The notes under the pieces are model-generated. The model was not told the origin of the DNA, made no database searches, and saw nothing but the letters and a program-made list of their open reading frames with translations. Below, in pieces: positions 1 through 5,544 of a DNA stretch of 10,589 nt. The translations under genes and the position numbers were made by a program. Positions within the stretch are counted from its first letter, which is position 1. Each line of letters begins with the position of its first letter. Location: the NCBI GenBank assembly GCA_043803805.1, contig JAZDJP010000015.1, positions 1 to 10,589 on the forward strand, written 5' to 3'. The DNA is from JAZDJP01 sp043803805 (GTDB lineage Bacteria; Planctomycetota; JAZDJP01).

Positions 1-65
1 GGAAGCATGGCGAGAGCACGTTTCTCCACAAGTTCTGGCGTCCCGCCCCTTTCCTCTTTTGTCAT
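1..65 (-). CDS. Possible N-terminus of an unrecognised gene running off the left edge
   Basis: An open minus-strand frame starts with ATG at 65-63 and reads MTKEERGGTPELVEKRALAM to the window edge. A stop lies in frame two codons upstream of the ATG, so this is the only start. Composition (charged, helix-forming) looks protein-like, and the frame would be divergent from the antitoxin gene at 309. There is no convincing Shine-Dalgarno sequence before the ATG and only 21 codons are visible, so no family can be named. Plus-strand frames over the same bases are also open (one to a TGA at 175-177), so this call is tentative. Confidence 0.3.
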   Translation of the reverse strand, partial: MTKEERGGTPELVEKRALAML

Positions 66-180
66 GGATCAGATGGAGAAAGAACTTCAGATTCCGCCGG
101 CTTTCCGCTTGACGGGGATGGCCTTCTTATGGAAGTCGGGAAAGAAAATCGCGAATCGCAGAAACACCGGGAGATGAAGA

Positions 181-282
181 AGTCTGGGAGTCCGGGAGTC
201 GGATGAAATTCCGACCCTCCTTCGCTAAAGCTTCGGAGGGCCCTGCGAAGCCTTTTGGCGAAGCAGGGATGCCGAATGTCGA
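181..282 (+). repeat. Composite repeat locus A: octamers, junction, heptamers with an inserted hairpin unit
   Basis: Octamers AGTCTGGG and AGTCCGGG (181-196) lead into AGTCGG and the junction TCGGATGAA (199-207). Then comes the heptamer ATTCCGA (208-214), a 54-bp hairpin unit (215-268), and heptamers ATGCCGA (269-275) and ATGTCGA (276-282). Locus B (7489-7586, opposite orientation) has the same order without the hairpin unit. Open frames through this stretch give low-complexity peptides and are artefacts of the repeat. Confidence 0.8.
215..268 (+). repeat. Twin-hairpin (REP-like) unit
   Basis: Two adjacent imperfect inverted repeats: CCCTCC (215-220) pairs with GGAGGG (235-240), and CCCTGC (241-246) pairs with GCAGGG (263-268), the second with an inner CC/GG pair and a TTTT loop. 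The unit lies precisely between two heptamers of the ATNNCGA array. Paired short palindromes of this kind resemble REP/BIME elements, some of which are moved by a RAYT transposase. No such gene lies in the window, so mobility is inferred only from the apparent empty site at locus B. Confidence 0.65.
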
Positions 283-308
283 ATTAAACCGGCAACGTTG
301 CTTCTCCC

Positions 309-590
309 ATGAAAAAGGCCCACATCGCTCTTTTCAATTCAACAGGATCCGTGCGCATTCCGATTCATCTCCGGCACAAATTCGGCATCCACAACGGTAC
401 CCGAGCCGTCGTCACCGCCACCCCGGAGGGCATCCTGCTCAAACCGATCACCGCGGCGATGATCGAACGGGGACGCGGCATCGCCAAGCGGAAACCGGAT
501 GACAAACCATTCGACCAGTGGTGGGCGGAATACAAACGGGAGGAACGCGAATTGGAGGAGGCGAAATTTGCCCGCCACAATTCTCGATAG
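309..590 (+). CDS. vapB: VapB/AbrB-like antitoxin (swapped-hairpin DNA-binding protein)
   Basis: The 93-residue product carries one AbrB/MazE-type domain near residues 10-48, with the pattern GSVRIPIHLRHKFGIHNGTR followed by a strand ending GILLKPI. This fold dimerises to bind operator DNA. In VapBC modules it represses its own operon while the charged C-terminal tail (here residues 60-93, rich in Arg, Lys and Glu with a WW pair) wraps the PIN toxin. The stop TAG (588-590) overlaps the start region of a toxin remnant read one frame over (568-618), the usual antitoxin-toxin overlap. No clear Shine-Dalgarno precedes the ATG, and no other in-frame start is available. Because the toxin is cut to 16 codons, this antitoxin is probably an orphan: a leftover, or retained to neutralise or regulate related toxins. 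Family assignment is good; partner specificity is not known. Confidence 0.8.
   Translation: MKKAHIALFNSTGSVRIPIHLRHKFGIHNGTRAVVTATPEGILLKPITAAMIERGRGIAKRKPDDKPFDQWWAEYKREERELEEAKFARHNSR
554..561 (+). promoter_or_regulatory. Shine-Dalgarno of the truncated vapC
   Basis: GGAGGAGG lies inside the 3' end of the antitoxin gene, six bases before a TTG start at 568. It is much stronger than anything upstream of the antitoxin itself, and it supports reading the short frame that follows as a former toxin gene rather than chance. Confidence 0.6.
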
Positions 591-618
591 TTTCGCCATC
601 ATCGCCTCCTTTCCATAG
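568..618 (+). pseudogene. VapC (PIN-domain) toxin remnant, N-terminal 16 codons only
   Basis: Read from TTG at 568, the frame gives LPATILDSFAIIASFP and a TAG at 616-618. ILDSFAIIA matches the first strand and helix of PIN-domain ribonucleases, including the invariant first acidic residue (D7) of the metal site. VapC toxins are usually about 130 residues, so nearly all of the domain, with the other acidic residues, is missing. The start overlaps the antitoxin gene and has a strong ribosome binding site, as in intact vapBC operons. The homology stops around 610-615, and the convergent DpnI-like gene ends at 624, so the right part of vapC was probably replaced when the neighbouring DNA arrived or by a deletion. 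No other frame restores the toxin downstream. The product would be inactive. Confidence 0.65.
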
Positions 619-623
619 ATGCC

Positions 624-1394
624 TCATTTCAATTCATATGTTCCACATCCCAGGAAATTCAACACTCCCTTGTCGCGCAAGATTTGTAACTGTTGTCGAA
701 TCTTGGCCTGAATATTCTGGTTTCGCGGATGTCGCTCCGCCAATTCCCCCTGGAACGCATAAACCTGTTCCAACGTGAATCGGCGTTCCACGATTCGTTG
801 CAGGCACAGGAGCACATCGCCAGTCCATTCACGCGTCTCCGCCGTTTCCTTGGAGAGCCAGGCGAACCGACGCCACTTGGCGCGAACCTCGGACGGTACG
901 CATACCGCTCCCCGGTCGACCGCCAAAACTTTTCCTTCGTTTGGCAGGAATTCAGTCAGGATGTTACACCCCACCCAACCGGCCCGCCTTGCCGTTTCCC
1001 GGAGCGGCGGACACGCCTCGATGACGTTGATCGTCAGAAAATGTCCGGGGACCAGAAGAAGGGAATTCACCTGCCATTGCGAACGATCGTAGAGAAGAAA
1101 GACAAAATGGGGAGAACGCCCGGCCAGTACCCGTTCCCGCATCGGTTGGTAGGCCGCGTCCCGAAGCCGTTTCGTCAATGGACCGGCCTTGGCCTTCAAC
1201 TGGTACTCGGCCCGGCAATTGGCGCAGACAAAATCGACCACCCGCGTATTGTCACGCGTCTTTTCCAACCGGGGCGACGGGCATGCCGGGCAATACATGA
1301 ATTTCGCAAACCACCCTTCCGTCACAACCCGGGCGATCTGGGGCGGCGCCTTGTAACCGGTCGCCAACGCTGGTTCCATCCTCAAATCCATCAT
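624..1394 (-). CDS. dpnC: DpnI-like methyl-directed restriction endonuclease
   Basis: DpnI cuts GATC sites only when the adenine is N6-methylated, so it attacks Dam-methylated incoming DNA. The product is 256 residues (DpnI has 254). Conserved blocks, in order: TEGW near 25-28; a zinc knuckle with Cys35, Cys38, Cys57 and Cys60; the PD-(D/E)XK nuclease core with Asp54, then Gln65-Leu-Lys67; the block ARRAGWVGCNI (135-145); and a C-terminal winged helix containing IRQQLQILRDKG (232-243), near-identical to DpnI. One catalytic position differs: DpnI has Glu64 where this protein has Gln65 (codon CAG, plus strand 1200-1202). The ATG at 1394 is preferred to the GTG at 1415 because GAGGAG (1401-1406) lies six bases before it and the length then matches DpnI. 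No methylase, partner dpnD or Dam gene is in view. It converges on the antitoxin/toxin remnant, a small accessory patch. Family assignment is firm; activity is uncertain because of the Gln. Confidence 0.93.
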   Translation of the reverse strand: MMDLRMEPALATGYKAPPQIARVVTEGWFAKFMYCPACPSPRLEKTRDNTRVVDFVCANCRAEYQLKAKAGPLTKRLRDAAYQPMRERVLAGRSPHFVFLLYDRSQWQVNSLLLVPGHFLTINVIEACPPLRETARRAGWVGCNILTEFLPNEGKVLAVDRGAVCVPSEVRAKWRRFAWLSKETAETREWTGDVLLCLQRIVERRFTLEQVYAFQGELAERHPRNQNIQAKIRQQLQILRDKGVLNFLGCGTYELK

Positions 1395-1400
1395 ATTCCA

Positions 1401-1406
1401 CTCCTC
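1401..1406 (-). promoter_or_regulatory. Ribosome binding site that sets the DpnI-like start
   Basis: On the minus strand GAGGAG lies six bases before ATG 1394. It falls inside the coding sequence if the upstream GTG at 1415 is used, which argues for the ATG. Confidence 0.65.
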
Positions 1407-1447
1407 TTTTTCCACTGGCGATCAGGCCAAGAACCGACGTATCATAC

Positions 1448-1485
1448 CCCCCTCCCCGTTCTTTACCACGATGACGGGGAGGGGG
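1448..1485. repeat. 12-bp perfect inverted repeat, 14-base loop
   Basis: CCCCCTCCCCGT (1448-1459) is the exact complement of ACGGGGAGGGGG (1474-1485). It is directly followed by a second stem at 1489-1520. No T-run follows on either strand, so it is not called a terminator. Confidence 0.75.
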
Positions 1486-1488
1486 AGG

Positions 1489-1520
1489 CTCCGACCGCCA
1501 CCGACCATTGGCGGTTGGAG
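1489..1520. repeat. 12-bp inverted repeat with one G-T pair, 8-base loop
   Basis: CTCCGACCGCCA (1489-1500) pairs with TGGCGGTTGGAG (1509-1520) except for a single G-T wobble. Its closeness to the 1448-1485 stem suggests one structured unit. Note that GGAG/CTCC sequences could also pair across the two stems. Confidence 0.65.
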
Positions 1521-1647
1521 GGGGTGGGGACCCGCTTCAATACCTTTTTATATATTTCAGCGACGCGCCACAGGAATGGCAGCGAGCCGGATGCGAGCGC
1601 GGAGCGTCCCGCGGTAGCCGCCCCCCGAGCCGCCACGTCCGGCACCT

Positions 1648-1676
1648 GCTCATCCTTCGATAAACTCAGGATGAGC
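1648..1676. repeat. 9-bp perfect inverted repeat
   Basis: GCTCATCCT (1648-1656) pairs exactly with AGGATGAGC (1668-1676) around the loop TCGATAAACTC. Palindromes of the form CATCCTTCGA(C/T)AAACTCAGGATGAG are, from memory, scattered through intergenic DNA of many unrelated bacterial genomes. Confidence 0.65.
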
Positions 1677-1690
1677 GGATTTTATGAGTG

Positions 1691-1718
1691 CCCCCGGACG
1701 GGTCCGCGTATTCGGGGG
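1691..1718. repeat. Inverted repeat CCCCCG/CGGGGG downstream of ribokinase
   Basis: CCCCCG (1691-1696) pairs with CGGGGG (1713-1718), and the loop contains a smaller GGAC/GTCC palindrome. It lies 64 bases beyond the ribokinase stop in the direction of transcription. The sequence after it on that strand is ACTCATAAAA, without a T-run, so a termination role is only possible. Confidence 0.45.
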
Positions 1719-1781
1719 ACGCCTTACCCATTACACTCCGACATGGTGAGTTACAACCGCCTCCGGACGCCCCTCCCACCC

Positions 1782-2696
1782 CTACCGCATCATTGCCAGG
1801 ATCTCGCGGCGCCGCGGCATGGCGTCCTGGGCGCCCCGGCGCGTGACGGAGAGCCCCGCCGCCGCGACGGCGAAGCAAACGGCTTCGCGAAGCGGGTAGC
1901 CTTCGACCAGTGCCGCCGCGAAGGCCCCCGAGAAGCAATCCCCCGCGCCCACGGTGTCCACCGCCTTCACCCGCGCCGCCGGGACGCGGAAATTCTCCTT
2001 CGGACCGAAGACCGCGACGCCTTTTTCACCACGGGTGACGATGACATACCCCGCGCCGCGTGCCAGTAGCCGTCCCGCGGCCACGGCCAGGGATGACAGA
2101 TTTTTCACGGCGACGTCGGAGAGGCGTTCGAGTTCCCCCTCGTTCGGGATGAGATAATCCGCCGCGAGGAGCGCCCGCGGCAGAGGCCGGTCCGGCGCCG
2201 GGGCGGGGTTGAGAACGGTGAGCGCCCCCGCGGCGCGCCCAAGCGCGAACGCCCGCGCGACGGAGGCGATCGGCACCTCGAGCGACGCAATCACCACCCG
2301 CGTCCCCCGGAACGCCCCCGCGGCGCGCGCGACGTCCGCCGGGGCGTACCGGGCGTTCGCGCCGGGCGCGACGGCGATGAGATTCCGACCGGTGGCGTCC
2401 ACCACGATGAGCGCCACGCCGGAGGGGGCGCCGCGGTCGCGTTTCATGAAATCAATATTAATGCGGTCCCGGGCGAGGGCCGCGCGGGTCGCGTCCCCGA
2501 ACGAATCGCCCCCCACCGCGCCGAGAAACACTACCCGCCCCCCGGCCCGCGCCGCGGCGACGGCCTGGTTGGCGCCCTTGCCCCCGCCGGTCGCCGCGAA
2601 CCGCCCCCCGAGCACGGTCTCCCCCGGCCGGGGCAGCCGCCCCGCCCGAACCACCATGTCCATGTTGGCGCTACCGACGACGATGATGCGACTCAT
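1782..2696 (-). CDS. rbsK: Ribokinase (PfkB family)
   Basis: This cytoplasmic enzyme phosphorylates D-ribose at O5 to ribose 5-phosphate using ATP, feeding the pentose phosphate pathway and nucleotide synthesis. The 304-residue length is typical. Visible motifs: the sugar-site segment with Asp13 near the N-terminus, GGKGANQA at 38-45 (PfkB signature 1 region), VLNPAPA at 161-167, NEGE at 185-188 (Mg/phosphate site), and DTVGAGD at 247-253 with the catalytic base Asp253 and anion hole GAGD. RRGAQ with a following PRR near the C-terminus is also a ribokinase trait. An AGGAGAGG ribosome binding site lies a few bases before the ATG. No ribose transporter or rbsD is adjacent, so the gene may serve nucleoside salvage. 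Related PfkB kinases (deoxyribokinase, other sugars) cannot be excluded. Confidence 0.92.
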   Translation of the reverse strand: MSRIIVVGSANMDMVVRAGRLPRPGETVLGGRFAATGGGKGANQAVAAARAGGRVVFLGAVGGDSFGDATRAALARDRINIDFMKRDRGAPSGVALIVVDATGRNLIAVAPGANARYAPADVARAAGAFRGTRVVIASLEVPIASVARAFALGRAAGALTVLNPAPAPDRPLPRALLAADYLIPNEGELERLSDVAVKNLSSLAVAAGRLLARGAGYVIVTRGEKGVAVFGPKENFRVPAARVKAVDTVGAGDCFSGAFAAALVEGYPLREAVCFAVAAAGLSVTRRGAQDAMPRRREILAMMR

Positions 2697-2816
2697 ACCG
2701 TACCTCTCCTGTAAGAACGTATTGATGAGTTCACGAGTTCGGGAGTTCGAGAGTTTGAGAGTTCATCCGATTTTAAAACTTCACGACGCCATCCGGTTCG
2801 CGAAACCGGACAACCT
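2697..2816. other. Intergenic gap with octamer array E
   Basis: Upstream of ribokinase; holds the GAGTTNNN array (2727-2766) and otherwise only the ribokinase ribosome binding site at the left end. No gene is seen. Confidence 0.6.
2727..2770 (+). repeat. Octamer array E (GAGTT + 3 variable bases), five units
   Basis: Five contiguous 8-bp units share the core GAGTT or, once, GAGTT with a T-shifted tail: the variable triplets are CAC, CGG, CGA, TGA and CAT. The array runs into TTCATCCGA (2762-2770), the complement of the junction at loci A and B, though here it partly overlaps the last unit and could be coincidence. Confidence 0.8.
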
Positions 2817-3314
2817 TTATGATTCTTCTTCCACAGCAACCTTGTTGAGCGCCGCGAATTCTTTCGCGTAATTGCCGTCCCGAAAAACATAACAATCCTT
2901 TCCGTCCGACACACGAAAATCAAAAGGGGGTGTTCGGGAAAACCAGATTAACACCGGGCAGAAAACCACAAGTATCGCGGTGGAAAATCCCCACCATCCC
3001 AGATCAAACCAGCACGCCACAATGAAAACCATAAAGAATATCATCGGGATCGCGGCATATCGCCCGTACAACGCAAGATTCCTGAATCGCCCACATCGGC
3101 CATGCGCGAGAACCTCCACCCGGGGAGCAAGACCGAACAATCGCAAGGTCCTCGGAGTCAGACGAATCGAACACCATACCCGCTCCCACCATGATAAATC
3201 ATGTGATGTGACACGAACGAACTCCTGCGCGCAGAATTTTCCGCAGAAAACGCACCGATCCGGGAAATACACGTCCTTGTCCGGATCAATTTTCACGATG
3301 TATTGCGTCGCCAT
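2817..3314 (-). CDS. Small membrane protein with Cys-rich N-terminus, function unknown
   Basis: This is a 165-residue product of no named family. The N-terminal part carries Cys21-x2-Cys24-x3-Cys28, and His71 with Cys74 may complete a metal site. A hydrophobic stretch at about 88-126 fits two closely spaced membrane helices. A soluble C-terminal tail contains VSDGKDCYVFRDGNYAKEF (135-153). The layout (Cys motif, two helices, tail with an aromatic YAxxFAxLN segment) resembles small two-helix proteins I recall from several bacterial genomes, none with known function. The ATG is preceded by no good Shine-Dalgarno, and no alternative is better. GC is clearly lower than in the neighbouring ribokinase and isomerase genes. 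It might be a late arrival or a fast-evolving orphan. Confidence 0.75.
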   Translation of the reverse strand: MATQYIVKIDPDKDVYFPDRCVFCGKFCAQEFVRVTSHDLSWWERVWCSIRLTPRTLRLFGLAPRVEVLAHGRCGRFRNLALYGRYAAIPMIFFMVFIVACWFDLGWWGFSTAILVVFCPVLIWFSRTPPFDFRVSDGKDCYVFRDGNYAKEFAALNKVAVEEES

Positions 3315-3343
3315 GGGAACCCGTGCTCATGCGGTGTTTCTGC

Positions 3344-3364
3344 GAACCACGAACCACGATCCAC
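3344..3364 (+). repeat. Three tandem heptamers (GAACCAC, GAACCAC, GATCCAC)
   Basis: Three 7-bp units fill most of the gap between the isomerase stop and the small membrane protein. They are preceded by GGTGTTTCTGCGA (3333-3345), which recurs inverted at 156-168, and GCGGTGTTTC (3331-3340) recurs at 8660-8669. This is a third short-period repeat type in the window. Confidence 0.65.
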
Positions 3365-3365
3365 G

Positions 3366-4265
3366 CTATGTGATTCCGCACCTCTTTAAATATTCCATCC
3401 CCCCCGCCAAATCCGCCTCGGTGTAGGACGGCGAGAGTTCCAACACCCGCAGCACCCCCGGCGCAAGATACGGAATCACCTCCGCGAAGGGAACCTCCCC
3501 CGCCCCCGGCGGCAGGTGATCCTTGGAGCCCATCGCGTCATGGAGATGAACACCCACCAGCCGTTCCCGGTAGGCCGCCAGCCAGTCGCCACGCCGGTAG
3601 AATCCCAGCCACGCCATGATGTGGGCGTGGCCGATGTCATGCCAGTAGCCGAGGGCGTCTCCCGGAAACCGCGCCAGGATCTCCCCCATCTCGGCGTAAT
3701 CGGGAATTTCGTGGTAGAAAAAACGGCCCTCGATGCCGAGGCGCAGCCCGTTCGCCTCCGGAAGGATCCGCTCCAGACTCGCCACCGCCGCCTCGATGTG
3801 GGGCCGGGCGTGTTTTTTCCGTTCCGCCCGCAGCCGGTCGAGGCGTAGCGCGAGGCGCGGGGAAAACCCCCGCCGCTCGATGGTCTTGAACGCGCCGTAC
3901 TGGCGCTCCTCGGCGCGGGGGATGGCGATGGCCCCGAGGTGAAGCACCACGGCCTTCGCCCCGAGTTCCCGCGCGATCCGCAGGGTGCGGAGCGTGCGCT
4001 TCACCGCCTCGCCGCGTTTCCCCGCGTCGAGGGAGGAGAGGTTCTCCCCACGCATCTCCGACGCCGCCAGCCCCTCCCGTTCCGCGATATTATGAATACT
4101 CGCGACGCGGATCCCCGCCGCCACGGCCTCTTTCCACGCCGCCAGATCGAACGGCACCCGCGAAACGCCGATCTCGTAGTCCGTCACCCCGAGCCGCCGG
4201 CCCGCGTCGAGGACGCCGTCGAGGGTCGGGACGCGTTTGGGGTACCAGGAGGTGGATAAGATCAT
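3366..4265 (-). CDS. Sugar phosphate isomerase/epimerase-like TIM-barrel protein
   Basis: The 299-residue product belongs to the xylose isomerase-like (AP endonuclease 2) superfamily: a TIM barrel with a divalent metal that moves hydrogens or epimerises ketoses and related compounds. Candidate metal and catalytic residues follow the family order: His109 (VVLHLG), Glu179 (LGIEGR), Asp210 and His213 (WHDIGHAH), His240 and Asp243 (GVHLHD), and Glu276 (RVLELSPS). The segment HLPPGAGEVPF (250-260) is also typical. The start ATG overlaps the stop of the glycerate kinase gene as ATGA, so translation is probably coupled; no separate Shine-Dalgarno is visible. An in-frame extension upstream exists but only reads the octamer array and the kinase in another frame. 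The substrate is unknown. Hydroxypyruvate isomerase is in this superfamily and would fit the kinase neighbour, but this is inference only. Confidence 0.85.
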   Translation of the reverse strand: MILSTSWYPKRVPTLDGVLDAGRRLGVTDYEIGVSRVPFDLAAWKEAVAAGIRVASIHNIAEREGLAASEMRGENLSSLDAGKRGEAVKRTLRTLRIARELGAKAVVLHLGAIAIPRAEERQYGAFKTIERRGFSPRLALRLDRLRAERKKHARPHIEAAVASLERILPEANGLRLGIEGRFFYHEIPDYAEMGEILARFPGDALGYWHDIGHAHIMAWLGFYRRGDWLAAYRERLVGVHLHDAMGSKDHLPPGAGEVPFAEVIPYLAPGVLRVLELSPSYTEADLAGGMEYLKRCGIT

Positions 4266-5539
4266 GAAGAAGTCTCGGAGTCTGGGAGTCTGGGAGTCTC
4301 GGAGTCTCGGAGTCTCGGAGTCTGGGAGTCCGGGAGTCTTGGAGTCTTGGAGCCTCGGAGTCTCGGAGTCTTCGAGCCGAAGCATCGGGAGACCATTGCC
4401 CGGCGGATGAAAAGCCGCACGACGTTTTCGGCAAGCGTCGCCAGGTGTTCCGGCGTCCGGCGGAAAGCGGCCCGGCGGGCCTTCATGTCCCGAATGGGCC
4501 GCGGAAAAAGACCGAACACGGCCGCCACCCCGTGGGCGAGCACCCGTTCGTGACCCGGCCCCAGGCACCCGGCCAGCGCGATGACGGGAACTCCGGCATT
4601 TTCCGCCGCCGCGGCCACCCCGCCCACCGCCTTGCCCATCACCGACTGCCCGTCGAGGCATCCCTCCCCCGTGAGCACGATATCCGCCCCGGCCAGTTCC
4701 TCCCGGAACCGGACCGTGTCGAGCACAATCGCGATCCCCGGCTCGAGGCGCGCCCCCGTGAACGCGACGAGCCCCGCCCCGAGACCCCCGGCCGCCCCGG
4801 CGCCGGGGAGGCGCGCCACGTTTTTCCCGATCGAACGGCGAATGCCCGCGGCGAACCGGGCGAGGTTCCGGTTGAGCGTCCGCACCATCGCCGGCGTCGC
4901 CCCCTTCTGGGGGCCGAACACCGCCGCCGCGCCGCGCGGGCCGCACAGGGGATTTTTCACGTCGCAGGCCGCCACGATTTCCACCGACGCCAGGCGCCGG
5001 TCCAACCCCGAACGATCAATCGCGTGAACCGCCGCGAGCCCGCCGCCCCCCCGCGGGATGTCGCGCCCGTCCCGATCGAGAAGCCGCGCCCCGAGGGCCG
5101 CCGCCATTCCCGCCCCGCCGTCCACCGTGGCGCTGCCGCCGATCCCGATGAGGATCCGCCGGACGCCCCGATCAAGCGCATGATGAATGAGTTCGCCCGT
5201 GCCATACGTTGATGCACGCAGGGGATTCCGTTTCGCCGGCGGGACGAGATGAAGCCCGGAGGCCTCGGCCATCTCAACGAAGGCCGTCCGGCCGTCCCCC
5301 GAGATCCCATAGCGGGCCCGGACGGGCGTCCCGAGCGGGCTTGTCACGGTGACACGAAGGAATCGCCCGTCCGTCGCCCGGACGAGCGCGTCCACCGTCC
5401 CCTCCCCGCCGTCGGCAATGGGCATTTCCCGGATGACGGCTCGCGGCGCCGCCCGCCGCGCCCCGCGGGCCATGGCGCGCGCCGCGTCCGCGGCGGACAG
5501 ACATTCCTTGAAGGAGTCCGGGGCGATGAGAATTTTCAT
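4262..5539 (-). CDS. glxK: Glycerate 2-kinase with a repeat-encoded C-terminal tail
   Basis: This enzyme phosphorylates D-glycerate with ATP (2-phosphoglycerate in characterised bacterial relatives), joining glycerate to lower glycolysis. Family motifs: PDSFKECLSA (7-16), IADGGEGT (41-48), GTGEL (113-117), the glycine-rich GIGGSATVDGGAGMAAALG (132-150), FGPQKGA (208-214) and TGEGCLDGQS (290-299). The fourth residue of TGEG(R)(L/I)D is Cys rather than the usual Arg. Relatives are about 380 residues and should end near residue 385. The last 37 residues (389-425) are translated octamer array, with an eight-residue period of the type TPRLRDSE, so they look added and unstructured. Its ATG is five bases after the tpiA stop, and its TGA overlaps the isomerase ATG. 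Alternatively the tail is harmless read-through of an array that happens to lack stops in any frame. Confidence 0.92.
   Translation of the reverse strand: MKILIAPDSFKECLSAADAARAMARGARRAAPRAVIREMPIADGGEGTVDALVRATDGRFLRVTVTSPLGTPVRARYGISGDGRTAFVEMAEASGLHLVPPAKRNPLRASTYGTGELIHHALDRGVRRILIGIGGSATVDGGAGMAAALGARLLDRDGRDIPRGGGGLAAVHAIDRSGLDRRLASVEIVAACDVKNPLCGPRGAAAVFGPQKGATPAMVRTLNRNLARFAAGIRRSIGKNVARLPGAGAAGGLGAGLVAFTGARLEPGIAIVLDTVRFREELAGADIVLTGEGCLDGQSVMGKAVGGVAAAAENAGVPVIALAGCLGPGHERVLAHGVAAVFGLFPRPIRDMKARRAAFRRTPEHLATLAENVVRLFIRRAMVSRCFGSKTPRLRGSKTPRLPDSQTPRLRDSETPRLPDSETSS
4271..4374 (+). repeat. Octamer array D (GAGTC + 3 variable bases), 13 units
   Basis: Thirteen contiguous 8-bp units without indels, of the type AGTCTCGG, AGTCTGGG, AGTCTTGG, AGTCCGGG, AGCCTCGG. 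Re-phased, each has the core GAGTC with three variable bases. Its left flank ATGAAGAAGTCT (4264-4275) is shared with locus A. The array lies inside the 3' end of the glycerate kinase gene (residues about 389-423) and ends at the isomerase start. An 8-base unit shifts frame every repeat, so all three frames give the same eight-residue cycle. Confidence 0.9.
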
Positions 5540-5544
5540 CCCCG

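Larger units (their letters stand above)
66..308. other. Repeat-rich intergenic gap left of the antitoxin
   Basis: I see no convincing gene here. From 174 rightwards the gap is built of repeats that recur elsewhere in the window: ATGAAGAAGTCT (174-185, also 4264-4275), two and a part octamers (181-202), the junction TCGGATGAA (199-207), one heptamer (208-214), a twin hairpin (215-268), then two more heptamers (269-282). The stretch 156-168 is an inverted 13-base match to 3333-3345. Confidence 0.6.
1395..1781. other. Gene-free stretch rich in inverted repeats
   Basis: This gap of almost 390 bases between the DpnI-like gene and ribokinase shows no plausible gene on either strand. It holds four inverted repeats: 1448-1485 (12-bp perfect stem), 1489-1520 (12 bp with one G-T), 1648-1676 (9-bp perfect stem) and 1691-1718 (6-bp stem). 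Between the second and third lies an AT-rich patch (about 1543-1557). None is followed by a T-run on either strand, so none is a convincing intrinsic terminator. Together they look like a cluster of non-coding mobile or REP-like repeats, or a structured RNA of unknown kind. Confidence 0.6.

Noticed and set aside
203..502. Plus-strand frame of 99 codons
   Set aside because: Its start is inside repeat locus A and its end overlaps the antitoxin in another frame; the translation is that of the repeat.
1395..1415. GTG start giving a 263-residue DpnI-like protein
   Set aside because: The ribosome binding site GAGGAG would be inside the gene; ATG 1394 gives the DpnI length and correct spacing.
1448..1485. 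Intrinsic terminator
   Set aside because: The stem is strong, but no T-run follows on either strand.
693..2069. Long plus-strand frame of 458 codons
   Set aside because: It is antisense to the DpnI-like gene and ribokinase, whose products match known families; its translation is low-complexity and crosses the repeat-rich gap.
4271..4374. CRISPR array
   Set aside because: Units are 8 bp with no long spacers and no cas genes nearby.
4266..4946. N-terminal extension of the isomerase-like protein to 526 residues
   Set aside because: The extra part reads the octamer array and the glycerate kinase gene in the wrong frame; the barrel begins properly at ATG 4265.
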